A stretch of 64,000 nt of DNA, from contig NC_011832.1 in assembly GCF_000021965.1 (NCBI RefSeq), positions 2,087,242 to 2,151,241 on the forward strand. Reading direction: 5' to 3'. The notes below the pieces were generated by a model. It was not told where the DNA came from. It was given only the letters and a program-made list of their open reading frames with translations, and searched no databases. Source of the stretch: Methanosphaerula palustris E1-9c (lineage in GTDB: Archaea; Halobacteriota; Methanomicrobia; Methanomicrobiales; Methanospirillaceae). Every line of letters begins with the position of its first letter. The first letter of the stretch is position 1. This document shows, in pieces, positions 10,526-20,103 of this stretch. The position numbers and the translations under genes were made by a program.

Positions 10526-10909
10526 TCAATCGATATCGAGCGGCTTGAACCCCTCTTTTCTGATCTTGCCATAATCCTTTCGGATCTTATCGTCCAGCTG
10601 GCAGACCGGACAGATGTAGTCGTCAGGGAGATCCTCGAACCGGGTCCCGGCCGGGATACCGCGATGGGGCTCTCCGCGCTTCTCATCATAGATATACCCA
10701 CAGATCGGGCAGATGTATTTGGTTGGGTTCCACGGTTCAAAACCCCAGGTCCCGATCGTTCCCTTCCCCTGCAGCCCGCAGAGCGGACAGGCATAGTCAT
10801 CAGGAAGGTCCTCAAAGGCGGTGCCTTCCGGGATTCCATGCGCGGGTTCGCCCCGTAACGGCGAGTAGATATACCCGCAGACCTTGCACTTATACCGTTT
10901 GACGGTCAT
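10526..10909 (-). CDS. Tandem two-domain rubredoxin
   Basis: This 127-residue protein contains two full rubredoxin domains. The first has [17 protein letters not shown] and CPLCG, the second [17 protein letters not shown] and CPVCQ, so two FeCys4 centres are expected. Rubredoxins are small cytoplasmic one-electron carriers, often feeding oxygen- or peroxide-detoxifying enzymes in anaerobes. The ATG at 10909 is chosen because GGAGG lies 7 nt upstream. The linker ([15 protein letters not shown]) is short, and the C-terminal tail after the second domain is basic. No redox partner gene is adjacent. It is transcribed divergently from the YgiQ-like gene. Confidence 0.93.
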   Translation of the reverse strand: MTVKRYKCKVCGYIYSPLRGEPAHGIPEGTAFEDLPDDYACPLCGLQGKGTIGTWGFEPWNPTKYICPICGYIYDEKRGEPHRGIPAGTRFEDLPDDYICPVCQLDDKIRKDYGKIRKEGFKPLDID

Positions 10910-10984
10910 CTCAGTTCCTCCCCCCGTCGATGATTCCGGGGGTTTGATGAGCATACTGCAACGTTGGTAATATACCTTGGGATT

Positions 10985-12880
10985 ATGCAGTCAGACCGCC
11001 CACAGGTACCTGCTATGGACCAGGTCATGAAGAGAGACGAGCGGTGCAGAGGTGCCGGCAGACCGCAACCCGAGTTTCTGCCGATGTCAATGAGGGAGGC
11101 CAGAAAACTGGGGATCTCACAGTTCGATGTGATCCTGATCAGCGGGGACGCCTACGTGGACCATCCCTCCTTCGGGACGGCCCTGATCGGGCGGGTGCTC
11201 TGGGAGGCCGGGTACACCGTCGGGGTGATCGCCCAGCCGGACTGGCACGGTCCGGACGACCTGACCGCCCTCGGGAGGCCGCGGCTCTTCTTCTCAGTCT
11301 CCTCCGGGAGCGTCGACTCGATGGTGAACCATTACACCCCGAACAAAAAGAGGCGCTCGGAGGATGTGTACTCCCCGGGCGGGAGACCCAACCGGCCCGA
11401 CCGGGCGACGATCGTCTACGCCCAGCAGGTACACGCCCTCTTCCCGGAGACGCCCCTGCTGCTCGGGGGGATCGAGGCGAGCCTGCGGCGGTTCGCCCAC
11501 TACGACTACTGGTCCGACTCAATCAGACAGTCGATCCTCGCCGACGCCCCGGCAGACCTGGTCGTCTACGGGATGGGCGAGCAGCAGATCGTCGCGATCG
11601 CAGACCGGCTGAACACCGGTGAATCGATCGGGGAGATCATGGATATCGCCGGGACGACTGTGAAGATGGCGCCGAAGACCTGGCGGGCCACCGACCCGGG
11701 GGATGCGGTGGTGATCCCGTCGTACACCGAGGTCGCCGGGGATAAACGAGTGTATGCCGAAGCGTTTCGACTCCATGCGCTCGAACAGAACCCGATCACC
11801 GGCAGACGCGTCGTCCAGCCGCACTCAAAGACGGTGATCATCCAGAACCCGCCGGCCCTGCCTCTCTCAACCGAAGCACTCGATCGAATCTATGCCCTCC
11901 CCTTCACAAGGAAGGCCCACCCCTCGTACACCACGAAGGTTCCGGCCCTCGAACCGGTCAGGTTCTCGGTCACCAGTCACCGGGGGTGCTTCGGGTCCTG
12001 CTCGTTCTGTGCCCTGACCCACCACCAGGGCCGGATCATCCAGAGCAGGTCGGTCAGCTCGATCGTCGACGAGGTGACGAGGATGACCCGGATGAAGGGC
12101 TGGAAGGGGATCGTGCAGGACGTCGGCGGGCCGAGCGCCAACATGTACGGACTCTCCTGTCCCCGGTGGTGGACCCTCGGCCCCTGTGCCGACAGAGCCT
12201 GTTCCCCGGACTGTCTCTCCCTCACCGTCAGCCACCAGCAGCAGGTCGAGATGCTCAGCGCTCTTCGGGCGGTGCCGGGGGTTAGGAAGGTCTTCATCAG
12301 TTCCGGAGTCCGGTACGACCTGGTCCTCGCAGACCATTCGACCTATCTCCAGGACCTGGTCAGACACCATGTCTCAGGCCACCTGAAGATCGCACCCGAG
12401 CACTTCGTCGACAGCGTCACCGCCCGGATGCATAAACCGGGGAGGGCAATCTTCGAGACGTTCCAGCGTGCCTACGATAAAACGGTCAGAGAGACCGGTC
12501 TCCGGCAGTACCTGCTCCCCTACCTGATGTCAGGCCATCCAGGGTGCACGGTCGGAGACATGATCGAGATGGCCCGATATATCGAGGATCACCACCTCTA
12601 CACCGAACAGGTACAGGACTTCACCCCAACCCCGATGTCGGTCTCGACCTGCATGTATGCGACCGGGCTGGATCCGTTCACGATGAAGCCGGTGCATGTC
12701 CCGACGGGGCGTGAAAAGCAGATCCAGCGGGCTTTCCTTCGGTACCGGGACCCCGCGAACGAGACGATGGTCAGGGAAGGGCTTGCCCAGACAAAAAGAG
12801 AGGACCTGATCGGATCAGGACCGAAATGCCTGCTCCCGGATCATCGTGCCGGAAAGATGATCGGATTCAGGCGTCCCTGA
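10985..12880 (+). CDS. YgiQ-family radical SAM protein (UPF0313)
   Basis: About 631 residues. The N-terminal part has [18 protein letters not shown], typical of YgiQ, with a B12-binding-like fold; the radical SAM motif [16 protein letters not shown] follows at about residue 345. A second cysteine cluster, [19 protein letters not shown], is also characteristic of the family. The reaction is not established. The start is uncertain: ATG at 10985 gives about 30 residues before the conserved block, similar to the bacterial protein, but 10964 and 11015 are also possible. The 3' end overlaps the end of the convergent RNase Z gene by 14 nt. Confidence 0.85.
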   Translation: MQSDRPQVPAMDQVMKRDERCRGAGRPQPEFLPMSMREARKLGISQFDVILISGDAYVDHPSFGTALIGRVLWEAGYTVGVIAQPDWHGPDDLTALGRPRLFFSVSSGSVDSMVNHYTPNKKRRSEDVYSPGGRPNRPDRATIVYAQQVHALFPETPLLLGGIEASLRRFAHYDYWSDSIRQSILADAPADLVVYGMGEQQIVAIADRLNTGESIGEIMDIAGTTVKMAPKTWRATDPGDAVVIPSYTEVAGDKRVYAEAFRLHALEQNPITGRRVVQPHSKTVIIQNPPALPLSTEALDRIYALPFTRKAHPSYTTKVPALEPVRFSVTSHRGCFGSCSFCALTHHQGRIIQSRSVSSIVDEVTRMTRMKGWKGIVQDVGGPSANMYGLSCPRWWTLGPCADRACSPDCLSLTVSHQQQVEMLSALRAVPGVRKVFISSGVRYDLVLADHSTYLQDLVRHHVSGHLKIAPEHFVDSVTARMHKPGRAIFETFQRAYDKTVRETGLRQYLLPYLMSGHPGCTVGDMIEMARYIEDHHLYTEQVQDFTPTPMSVSTCMYATGLDPFTMKPVHVPTGREKQIQRAFLRYRDPANETMVREGLAQTKREDLIGSGPKCLLPDHRAGKMIGFRRP

Positions 12881-13793
12881 ACGGGATCTCGATCATCGTC
12901 AGGTCGACCGGGGCGATCACCTCGCCATCGAACCGTTGTTTGGCATCGGCGAGGTGATCGGTCGAGGCGGTATACCGGGATGAGATATGGATCAGGGCGA
13001 GGGTCCGGGCCCGGATCGCCCTGGCCACATCGGCTGCCTCACCAGCGGTGGCATGGAAGACCTCTTTGGCCCTGGCCAGATCCGTATCATTATAGGTCGC
13101 ATCATGGACGAGCAGGTCCGCGTCCATCCCGATCTCGCTCACCGCAGGGATCACCGGTCGGGTATCCCCGGTATAGATCACCTTTCTGCCGGGGCGCTCC
13201 ACACCGACCACCTGTTCTGGCCGGACGATCCGTTCCTGACCGTCGACCGTCACCAGCACCTCTTCACCACGCTGCAGCCGGCCGAAGAGGGGGCCGGGTT
13301 TGACCCCGAGCCGGATCGCCTCCTCGCGATCGAACCGTCCCGGGCGAGGATCCTCCTCGAGCACGTACCCGACCGAGGTGATCCCATGCCTGGTCTTGAA
13401 GGCGCGGACCGTATACCCGTCGAACGGGACCACCATGCCGGGCAGCACCTCCTCCGACTTCAGTACGAACCGCATCTGGGTCTTGCCCATGTGCCGGACG
13501 TCCTCTGCGAACTCATGCACCCACTCTGGGCCGTATATCGTCAACGGCTCGGCCCTCCCCATGAACGAGAGGGTCTGGACCAGACCGAAGACCCCAAGGA
13601 AATGATCTGCATGCCAGTGGGTGATGAAGATCGCGTCAACCGTAAACCCGGTCCGGGCCCGCATCATCTGCTGTTGAGCGCCCTCCCCGCAGTCGAAGAG
13701 GAGGGTATCGGCCCCCCGTCTGACCATCAGGCATGCCGGGTTCTTCAGCGGGGAAGGCAGAGCCCCGGCCGTCCCGAGGAAGTAGACCTGCAT
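12867..13793 (-). CDS. rnz: Ribonuclease Z (tRNA 3'-end processing)
   Basis: The 308-residue metallo-beta-lactamase-fold nuclease removes 3' trailers from precursor tRNAs. Visible motifs are MQVYFLGTAGALPSP, LLFDCGEGAQQQMM, the zinc motif FITHWHADHFLG and VIYTGDTRP, with ALIHISSRYT near the end. The ATG at 13793 has GGAG 5 nt upstream and starts at the first conserved strand. An alternative ATG at 13808 overlaps the preceding stop as ATGA and would add five residues. It is the last gene of a four-gene operon, and its 3' end overlaps the convergent YgiQ-like gene. Confidence 0.93.
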   Translation of the reverse strand: MQVYFLGTAGALPSPLKNPACLMVRRGADTLLFDCGEGAQQQMMRARTGFTVDAIFITHWHADHFLGVFGLVQTLSFMGRAEPLTIYGPEWVHEFAEDVRHMGKTQMRFVLKSEEVLPGMVVPFDGYTVRAFKTRHGITSVGYVLEEDPRPGRFDREEAIRLGVKPGPLFGRLQRGEEVLVTVDGQERIVRPEQVVGVERPGRKVIYTGDTRPVIPAVSEIGMDADLLVHDATYNDTDLARAKEVFHATAGEAADVARAIRARTLALIHISSRYTASTDHLADAKQRFDGEVIAPVDLTMIEIPFRDA

Positions 13794-13804
13794 CGTCTCC
13801 CCGC

Positions 13805-14575
13805 TCATACAAACCACCGCCGGAATGCAGCGGCAGACCGCCGTGCCTCCTCCAGGGACCGTCCCTCGACGACGGCGATTCCGCTGTACCGGCGTTTGAC
13901 CTGCGGACCAATGGCAGCCCAGTCGATCGAACCGTCCCCGAGGGCGAGGTGTTCGTCGGAGAGGCCGTGGTTGTCGTGCAGGTGCATATGGTTGAACAGC
14001 TCGAGGTGTTCGAGGAACGGACCCACCTGCCCGGCCGTGTTGGCATGGCCGAGGTCGCAGGTGATCCCCACCCCTTCGATCCCCTCAGTCATGCCGATGA
14101 TCTCCAGCGGAAACCGGCAGAGGAACTCTGCAACCCCGATCATGTTCTCCAGGCAGGCCAGCACCCCATGCTCCACCGCCACCTTCCCGATCTCCACCAG
14201 CGCCTCCTTCTGCAGGGCCCAGGTCCGGTGCGGGTCAAGCGCTCCGATCGTCGAGATATACCCCGGGTGGATCGTGACCCGATCGGTCAGATCGGCTGCA
14301 TGGGCGATGCAGGCCGAGATCTGTCGAATCGACTCCTTCCAGATCGGATAGTTCAACGAGGCCAGGTTCAGGTCGTTATAGGGGGCATGGACCGAGGCTG
14401 CGAGGCCGGTCGTCTCCAGCACAGATTTCACCTGTGCGAAAGCCTTCGGGTCATCGAGACGGTACGGCCCGTCGGCCATGATCTCCCAGCCGTCGTACCC
14501 GGCCTCCTCCAGCGAGTAGACCCATTCAGGGGTATCCATCACCTTCGACGAGGAGGCGAAGAAGAGTTTCTGCAT
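13805..14575 (-). CDS. Sugar-phosphate isomerase/epimerase-like TIM-barrel protein
   Basis: The 256-residue protein belongs to the xylose-isomerase-like/AP-endonuclease-2 superfamily. It shows a series of TIM-barrel strand ends with metal-ligand candidates: SVHAPYNDLNLAS, VTIHPGY, ACLENMIG, GITCDLGHANTAG, HMHLHDNHG and GDGSIDW. Substrate and reaction are unknown. The start codon shares one nucleotide with the stop of the upstream UPF0200 gene (TGATG), so the two are translationally coupled. The combination of strand motifs with the conserved HxHDNxG supports a real enzyme rather than a decayed copy. Confidence 0.8.
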   Translation of the reverse strand: MQKLFFASSSKVMDTPEWVYSLEEAGYDGWEIMADGPYRLDDPKAFAQVKSVLETTGLAASVHAPYNDLNLASLNYPIWKESIRQISACIAHAADLTDRVTIHPGYISTIGALDPHRTWALQKEALVEIGKVAVEHGVLACLENMIGVAEFLCRFPLEIIGMTEGIEGVGITCDLGHANTAGQVGPFLEHLELFNHMHLHDNHGLSDEHLALGDGSIDWAAIGPQVKRRYSGIAVVEGRSLEEARRSAAAFRRWFV

Positions 14576-15123
14576 CAGACCGCCCCCTTCAGTGCTGCGA
14601 GCAGGGCGTGCACCTCAGCCGAGTACTCTGCGATGGTGCTGTCGTTGATCAGCGTCCGATCGGCCTCTGCAAGGGCACGGTCGAGACCCCACCGGATCTC
14701 GCGTTCATCACGCCGGTGCAGTTCCCCGGCAGAGAGCACATCATCGGTCCGTCCGCGCTGGCTGAGCCGGGCAAGGCGGACAGAGAAGTCAGACCTGATC
14801 CCGATCAGGTGAAAGTCCGGGAACTCCTGGCGGAAGATCGCCACCTCGGCATCACCCCGGATCCCGTCGACCAGCACCACCGACGCTCCGGTCGCCCGGA
14901 TGAACGGGATCGAACTGACCGCAATCGCTCCCATCCCGTGGAGGTCGCGCAACCGCTGCGCAACCAAGCCAAAACTCTGGTCGGTCTCCGGCATCCCTGC
15001 CTCCTTCACCGCCGCACGGATCACGTCCCCCATCACCACAACCGGGATCCCCATCGCTTCTGCTATCCGCGAGAACTCCCCTTTACCGCTCGCCGGCAAA
15101 CCAACGATCCCTATTACCTTCAT
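14575..15123 (-). CDS. UPF0200 P-loop nucleotide kinase-like protein
   Basis: A 182-residue P-loop protein beginning MKVIGIVGLPASGKGEFSRI, with Walker A GLPASGKGE at residues 8-16. It resembles the archaeal UPF0200 family, related to dephospho-CoA and adenylate kinases. GDVIRAAVKEAG and VLVDGIRGDAEV follow as likely base and phosphate-binding segments. The substrate is not known. Its start lies inside the 3' end of the upstream radical SAM gene (41-nt overlap). I chose ATG 15123 because the P-loop begins at once; an open stretch upstream has no family resemblance. Confidence 0.8.
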   Translation of the reverse strand: MKVIGIVGLPASGKGEFSRIAEAMGIPVVVMGDVIRAAVKEAGMPETDQSFGLVAQRLRDLHGMGAIAVSSIPFIRATGASVVLVDGIRGDAEVAIFRQEFPDFHLIGIRSDFSVRLARLSQRGRTDDVLSAGELHRRDEREIRWGLDRALAEADRTLINDSTIAEYSAEVHALLAALKGAV

Positions 15124-15820
15124 ACCAGTATTCTCCCCCGGTTCGTGTCCGGATTCTGACCCTGCGTCCGATCTGATCGGCCACCCGCTGCAGTTCACGA
15201 TCGGTGAGCGGGGCAAGTCTCCCCTGCACCCCCTGCTGCAGCACCAGGTCCACTCCACCGACGGTTGAAGCGATGTACTGTACATCACCCTCATAGCCAG
15301 GGAAGAGGGTGATCACCACCTCGAACTCTTCCAGCCTCCCCTCCAGGTGTGCGGATCTGCAGAGTTCAAGCGACTGCTGCACTTCGGCGACGAGGTCGAC
15401 ACCGAAGAGGTTCGGGTACCGCTCCCACCGGGCCTTGATATCCAGTGCCACCCGGTCGACCAGTTCGTTCTCGATCAGATAGGCCAGAGCGGCCGGATAG
15501 ACACCATTGGTCTGCACACCGGTGGCAAGCCCGAGATCATGCGCTGCCGCTGCCAGAGCAGCCAGCGGCTCTACCTGCGCCGTCGCTTCCCCGCCTGAGA
15601 AGACCACCCCGCTGATCAGAAACCCGGAGGAACTGATCATGGATCTGACCTCGCTCACCTCACGGAGGTCGGTACCTCCGAGGATCGCACGGTTCTGGCA
15701 GTAGGGGCACCTGACCGGACAGCCACGAAAGAAGACCGTACAGACGGCCCGCCCGGGCCAGTCGACGGTGCTGAGTGGGACGAACCCACCAAAGTTGACC
15801 TTCAGTGCATCACCGTTCAT
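15083..15820 (-). CDS. Radical SAM activating-enzyme-like protein (NrdG2/PflA type)
   Basis: A 245-residue protein with the cluster motif CPVRCPYCQN (CxxxCxxC) at about residues 34-43, followed by GGEATAQVEPL and VQTNGVYP, the typical glycine-rich SAM-binding and second barrel motifs. The best family match by eye is the archaeal anaerobic ribonucleotide reductase/pyruvate-formate-lyase activase group (TIGR02495-like). It would use SAM and a 4Fe-4S cluster to make a radical on a partner. No glycyl-radical enzyme lies in the window. It is the first gene of the four-gene operon ending in rnz. A GTG directly before the chosen ATG is an alternative start. Confidence 0.85.
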   Translation of the reverse strand: MNGDALKVNFGGFVPLSTVDWPGRAVCTVFFRGCPVRCPYCQNRAILGGTDLREVSEVRSMISSSGFLISGVVFSGGEATAQVEPLAALAAAAHDLGLATGVQTNGVYPAALAYLIENELVDRVALDIKARWERYPNLFGVDLVAEVQQSLELCRSAHLEGRLEEFEVVITLFPGYEGDVQYIASTVGGVDLVLQQGVQGRLAPLTDRELQRVADQIGRRVRIRTRTGGEYWYEGNRDRWFAGER

Positions 15821-15885
15821 CACCTATAGGAAAGCAGTTTTATTGAATCTATTGACCCGGTCAGATAAAGTAGACCTGCGTTAAC

Positions 15886-15915
15886 GTAAACAAATTTACT
15901 TGTTATGAAAACAAG
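15886..15915. promoter_or_regulatory. Inverted repeats upstream of thiC
   Basis: Between the divergent radical SAM gene and thiC there are two adjacent perfect inverted repeats: GTAAA-CAAA-TTTAC at 15886-15899 and CTTGTT-ATGAA-AACAAG at 15899-15915. They sit 63-92 nt before the thiC start, in an AT-rich stretch. They could be an operator for a thiamine-responsive repressor; no TPP riboswitch core was recognised. The role is inference. Confidence 0.4.
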
Positions 15916-15977
15916 CAGAACTTAGTCCAGAAATCGGAAAAGAAGCCTTTATCTGCTTGTTCTTCACATGATCTGGT

Positions 15978-17252
15978 ATGAGTCTGATCAAGGATGCACA
16001 GCGCGGCCTCGTCACCGAGGAGATGAAGCTGGTCGCTGCACAGGAGGGCGTAACCGAGGAGTTCGTCAGAAAAGGGGTCGCTGGAGGGCATATCGTTATT
16101 CCGGTCTCCCCCTACCGAAAGGTTAAGATCTGCGGGATCGGCGAGGGGCTCCGCACCAAGGTGAACGCCTCGATCGGAACATCCTCCGATATCAGCGACG
16201 TTTCGGTGGAGATCGAGAAGGTCAGGCAGGCAGAACTGGCAGGTGCCGATACGCTGATGGAACTCTCCACCGGCGGGGACCTGGCCGACATCAGGCGCCA
16301 GGTCATCGCAGCCACCTCCCTCTCGGTCGGTTCCGTGCCCCTGTACCAGGCTTTCATCGAGGCTGCCCATAAGAAAGGCGCAGTTGTCGATATGGAGGCG
16401 GACGACCTCTTCCGGATCACTGCCGAACAGGCAAAGGCAGGCACCAACTTCATGGCGATCCACACGGGGATCAATTACGAGACGATGAAGCGGCTGCAGA
16501 ACCAGGGCAGGCACGCCGGGCTCGTCTCCCGCGGCGGTGCGTTCATGACTGCATGGATGCTCCACAACGAGAAGGAGAACCCACTCTACGCTGAGTTCGA
16601 CTACCTCCTCGAGATCATGAAGGAGCATGAAGTGACCCTCTCGATGGGGAACGGCATGCGAGCCGGCGCCGTCCATGACTCTACGGACCGTGCAGCCATC
16701 CAGGAATTGCTGATCAACGCAGAACTGGCAGACAAAGCCTTCAACGAAGGGGTTCAGACGATCGTCGAGGGACCCGGGCATGTCCCGATCGATGAGATCC
16801 AGGCCAATGTGATCCTGCAGAAGCGGGTCACGAACCGCAAGCCCTTCTACATGCTCGGCCCACTGGTCACCGACATCGCACCAGGCTACGATGACCGGGT
16901 CGCCATGGTCGGTGCAGCTCTCTCCTCGTCGTACGGTGCAGACTTCATCTGCTATGTGACGCCGGCGGAGCATCTGGCCCTTCCGACACCTGAAGAGGTC
17001 TTCGAGGGAGTCATCTCCTCCCGTATCGCAGCTCACATCGGGGACATGGTCAAGCTGAACAAGCGCGACGATGATCTGGAGATGGGACATGCGAGAAAAG
17101 CCCTCGACTGGGACCGGCAGTACGCAGTTGCAATCAACCCGAAGAGGGCGAAGGAGATTCGGGACAGCCGGATGCCGGCCGATACCGACGGGTGCACGAT
17201 GTGCGGCGACTACTGTGCCATCAAGATCGTCGCCAAGCACTTCAACTTCTAA
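15978..17252 (+). CDS. thiC: Phosphomethylpyrimidine synthase (ThiC)
   Basis: The 424-residue archaeal-type ThiC converts aminoimidazole ribotide into the hydroxymethylpyrimidine phosphate of thiamine by radical SAM chemistry. Conserved blocks include KVNASIGTSSD, DTLMELSTGGDL, NFMAIHTGI, LVSRGGAFM, VEGPGHVPIDEI and MLGPLVTDIAPGYD. The C-terminal cluster motif is CTMCGDYC, with three rather than four residues before the last cysteine, as I recall for other methanogen ThiC proteins. The length (about 424) is shorter than bacterial ThiC because the N-terminal extension is absent. A T-rich run directly after the stop may be the terminator. Confidence 0.96.
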   Translation: MSLIKDAQRGLVTEEMKLVAAQEGVTEEFVRKGVAGGHIVIPVSPYRKVKICGIGEGLRTKVNASIGTSSDISDVSVEIEKVRQAELAGADTLMELSTGGDLADIRRQVIAATSLSVGSVPLYQAFIEAAHKKGAVVDMEADDLFRITAEQAKAGTNFMAIHTGINYETMKRLQNQGRHAGLVSRGGAFMTAWMLHNEKENPLYAEFDYLLEIMKEHEVTLSMGNGMRAGAVHDSTDRAAIQELLINAELADKAFNEGVQTIVEGPGHVPIDEIQANVILQKRVTNRKPFYMLGPLVTDIAPGYDDRVAMVGAALSSSYGADFICYVTPAEHLALPTPEEVFEGVISSRIAAHIGDMVKLNKRDDDLEMGHARKALDWDRQYAVAINPKRAKEIRDSRMPADTDGCTMCGDYCAIKIVAKHFNF

Positions 17253-17631
17253 TCCTTTTTTTGACTGACGTTGAGCGGTCCAATCGTTTGAATCGATCAA
17301 GTCTGGATGATACTTCGGCGACAGATCAGTTCCTAGACTGCGGATTTGGGAAATAACCTGCCGATCATCAATCAGAGGTGAGGTGAACACCACACCTACC
17401 GATCTGATCATTTCTGCGCCTCTCCTGATGGTCGGGAATGCTTCAGAGCATCGATCATACTCATTCCATGAACGAATAGAGATCGATCTGGAGAAAAGAG
17501 ATATTCAATCAGTTGTTCTGTTGATGTTCCGCTGTTGCCCTCATCGGCTGCACGAGCATTGGATGCATCATCGGCAGCGCTGAGATCGCCTATCAGGACA
17601 AATCCGGGAGTCGGAAAAAAAAGGGTTCGAC
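17253..17631. other. Intergenic stretch between thiC and the PKD/PEGA/CBM6 gene
   Basis: A run of seven T (17256-17262) follows the thiC stop and probably terminates it. Otherwise I see no gene: a 66-codon open frame at 17383-17583 has no ribosome-binding site, no family resemblance and no clear codon bias. This is the 3' side of both flanking genes, so promoters are not expected. Confidence 0.5.
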
Positions 17632-20103
17632 TCAGCCCCTCAGGGCGAAGGTGATCCAGTTGATGTTGACATAGTCGGTCGGGAATACAAGTCTCAGCCG
17701 GTGCTGGCCGGCCGGCAGCGTCACTTGTGCCGAGACCGTCTGGAAGACAGGCCAGTCACCGGTATTCGGGACAGTCACGGTTGCCACAGGTGTGGTCCCT
17801 CCATCGACATACACCTGGACTGTTGAACCTGCATGGGAGGAGGCAACCCTGAACCCAGCATCATACGTGCCGGCAGTGCTGACGTTCACCGTGTACGCAA
17901 GCCATTCGCCGGCACGGATCCAGCCCACGTTCGGCGACCCGTCGGTGTCGAGCTGTTCGATATCGACGTCGTCATGCCGGTAGACCCCACCCTCGTTCCC
18001 AGGGGTTGTGTCATGGTAGGCGACACCCTCACCGCCGAGGTCGTAGTCCTCGGCCTGCAGGGTGCCGGGGAGGTTGTGCGGGCCGTTGTATGCCTGACCG
18101 GTCGGGGTCAGGTTCACGGTTATATCCACGTTCTGGTCTTTACCAGGATGGTCGGTGATGGTTCCGGAGACGGTGGTGTATCCATCTTTCTGGACCGTGT
18201 AGGTTCTGTAGGGAGTTCCGGTGGTATAGACCTGTATCTTCAGAATCCCCTGTGCGATCGTCCCCTTGGTGGTCTGATCGAAGAGGACTGTGGCTCCATC
18301 CACATTACAGTGGATCGTATACCATCCCTGATCCCCACCCTCCGAGGTCGGGGTGGTTGTGACCGGCACCGTCGGTACTGTCACCGATATGGTCTTATTT
18401 GAAGATCCAGCGGCATTGGTCGCGGTCTGTTTGATCGTATACGTGCCAGCCTGCCAGTAGGTGAACTGGAAGTTCCGATAGGCGGTGGTCGTGCCATCAC
18501 CGAGGTCGTACCGAACCGAGGTCGCGTTCACGGAGGTGTCGGTCACCAGGATGCCCATTGAGCCGGCTCCACCCTGGGGGGTGACCGTGAAGTTGGCCAC
18601 TGGCGGGTATCCGGTTGCGGTCGGTGCAGGTGTTACCGTTGAAGTCACGGTCACCGTCGGGGTTGGCGTCACCGGGGCGGTGACGTTGATGTAGTCATCG
18701 ACCGTCTTCACCTGGGTTCCGTTCGAACCAATTGCGTAGAGGGAGACAGTGTACCTGCCGGCCGTATCATAGCGATGAACGGGGTTCTGATCGAACGAGG
18801 TTCCCCCGTCGCCGAACTGCCAGTAATAATACTGGACCGAGCCGTTGATCGATTCATTGAACTGCACGCCGAGCGGAGCAAGGCCGGCCGTTACATTTGC
18901 CGTGAACCCGACCATCGGCGGGTCGCTCACCGTGATGTACCCGGTCTTCTGCGTGTAGACACTGCCGTAGTCTGCACTGGAGATGACCAGGGTCACCGTG
19001 TAGGAACCCGGCTGTGTATAGGTATGGACCGGGTTCTGATCGGTCGAGGTCGCACCGTCACCGAACTGCCACTGGTATCCGCTCGCAGTAGAGGATTCGT
19101 CAGTGAACTGCGCGGTGAGTGGCGTCGGGCCGGAGGTCACGTTGGCCGTGAAATTCGCTGTCGGCACGGTGTTGACGATGACGCACCGGTACTGGGTGCA
19201 GGTGTCGCTCGTCTCGTCATTCGAAGCAGTCAGGACCACGTTGTAGGCGCCGGTCTGGTTGTAGATATGGGTCGGGTTCTGCTCGGTGGAGGTGGTGCCG
19301 TCACCAAAGTCCCATTTCCAGGCGGTCGGCGAGCCAACGGTCTGGTCCAGGAACCTGACCGAGTACGGGGCCTGGCCGACATGCCCGAAGGCGTAGAAGC
19401 CGGCGGTGAATATCGGGACGAGCTGGATGTTATGAGGAACTCCATCATCTGAACCTTTATAAGTTATCCTGATTTCTGAATTGGAGTATGACTGATATCC
19501 ATTCTTGACTGCAGTCAGGGTATAATTAGGGGGAATATAGCCATAGGAGATAGTACTTCCATTAAAGTGATTGAGACCCTGCTCGTTCAGATTAAGGGGA
19601 AATATATAGTATCCCGTATTTTTCGATGTCGTCGAGCTGATGAGAAAATCTCCCGACGAAGGATCGGTTAGGGTGAGTTGGACGTCCGACACCGGCTGAT
19701 GGGTGACTGAATTGTATACGTAACCCGCCACCCCGGGGGTGAGTTTGATGGTCCCCAGGTCTTTAGAATGATACACTTCAGCCTCGGTGACGTTGACGGT
19801 GGTGCGGTATTCATCATAACAGTTTTCATCCTGGAAATCCAGTTTCACAAAATACTGACCATCATCAAATCCAACGATGGTGTTCGGGAGGCTGAAACTC
19901 CCATCAGCCAGGGAATAGGCAGTACCTTCCTTAGTATCGATCTCAACACCGGGTATGGGAAGACCAGTGAATTGATCGACAACGGTACCTGTCAGGTTTG
20001 TCGTGGCGGCCGGACCAGCCGACACCGGCGCGATCAGCAACAGACAGGAGATGAGAGTCAGCACGATCAGCAGCCAGGTCATTCTTTTCATAAGAGTCAT
20101 CAT
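17632..20103 (-). CDS. Secreted PKD / PEGA / CBM6 multidomain protein
   Basis: The 823-residue protein starts with a signal peptide (hydrophobic TWLLIVLTLISCLLLIAPVSA). Next come two carboxypeptidase-regulatory-like beta domains (TGTVVDQFTGLPIPGVEID and GYVYNSVTHQPVSDVQLTL), four PKD domains (WKWDFGDGTTSTEQNPTH, YQWQFGDGATSTDQNPVH, YYWQFGDGGTSFDQNPVH and a more divergent YDLGDGTTTAYRN), a PEGA domain near 600 (CNVDGATVLFD) and a C-terminal CBM6-like carbohydrate-binding module (LQAEDYDLGGEGVAYHD, GEWLAYTVNV). No anchor is seen. It is likely exported and may bind glycans; no catalytic domain is visible. The first ATG (20103) is kept, but ATG at 20100 or later is possible. Confidence 0.88.
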   Translation of the reverse strand: MMTLMKRMTWLLIVLTLISCLLLIAPVSAGPAATTNLTGTVVDQFTGLPIPGVEIDTKEGTAYSLADGSFSLPNTIVGFDDGQYFVKLDFQDENCYDEYRTTVNVTEAEVYHSKDLGTIKLTPGVAGYVYNSVTHQPVSDVQLTLTDPSSGDFLISSTTSKNTGYYIFPLNLNEQGLNHFNGSTISYGYIPPNYTLTAVKNGYQSYSNSEIRITYKGSDDGVPHNIQLVPIFTAGFYAFGHVGQAPYSVRFLDQTVGSPTAWKWDFGDGTTSTEQNPTHIYNQTGAYNVVLTASNDETSDTCTQYRCVIVNTVPTANFTANVTSGPTPLTAQFTDESSTASGYQWQFGDGATSTDQNPVHTYTQPGSYTVTLVISSADYGSVYTQKTGYITVSDPPMVGFTANVTAGLAPLGVQFNESINGSVQYYYWQFGDGGTSFDQNPVHRYDTAGRYTVSLYAIGSNGTQVKTVDDYINVTAPVTPTPTVTVTSTVTPAPTATGYPPVANFTVTPQGGAGSMGILVTDTSVNATSVRYDLGDGTTTAYRNFQFTYWQAGTYTIKQTATNAAGSSNKTISVTVPTVPVTTTPTSEGGDQGWYTIHCNVDGATVLFDQTTKGTIAQGILKIQVYTTGTPYRTYTVQKDGYTTVSGTITDHPGKDQNVDITVNLTPTGQAYNGPHNLPGTLQAEDYDLGGEGVAYHDTTPGNEGGVYRHDDVDIEQLDTDGSPNVGWIRAGEWLAYTVNVSTAGTYDAGFRVASSHAGSTVQVYVDGGTTPVATVTVPNTGDWPVFQTVSAQVTLPAGQHRLRLVFPTDYVNINWITFALRG

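Noticed and set aside
12987-14351. 454-codon open plus-strand frame opposite rnz and the TIM-barrel gene
   Set aside because: Composition is Arg/Pro/His-rich as in reverse frames of GC-rich genes, and both minus-strand genes are clear.
15824-15977. TPP riboswitch before thiC
   Set aside because: Only a chance resemblance to a conserved TPP-riboswitch piece (TGATCTGG) is present; the paired elements of the aptamer are missing.
15903-17411. 502-codon open frame on the minus strand opposite thiC
   Set aside because: thiC is unambiguous on the plus strand; the antisense frame is open because of the GC-rich third positions and shows no family motif or ribosome-binding site.
17383-17583. 66-codon frame between thiC and the CBM6 gene
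   Set aside because: No Shine-Dalgarno, no recognisable residues and codon use unlike neighbours.
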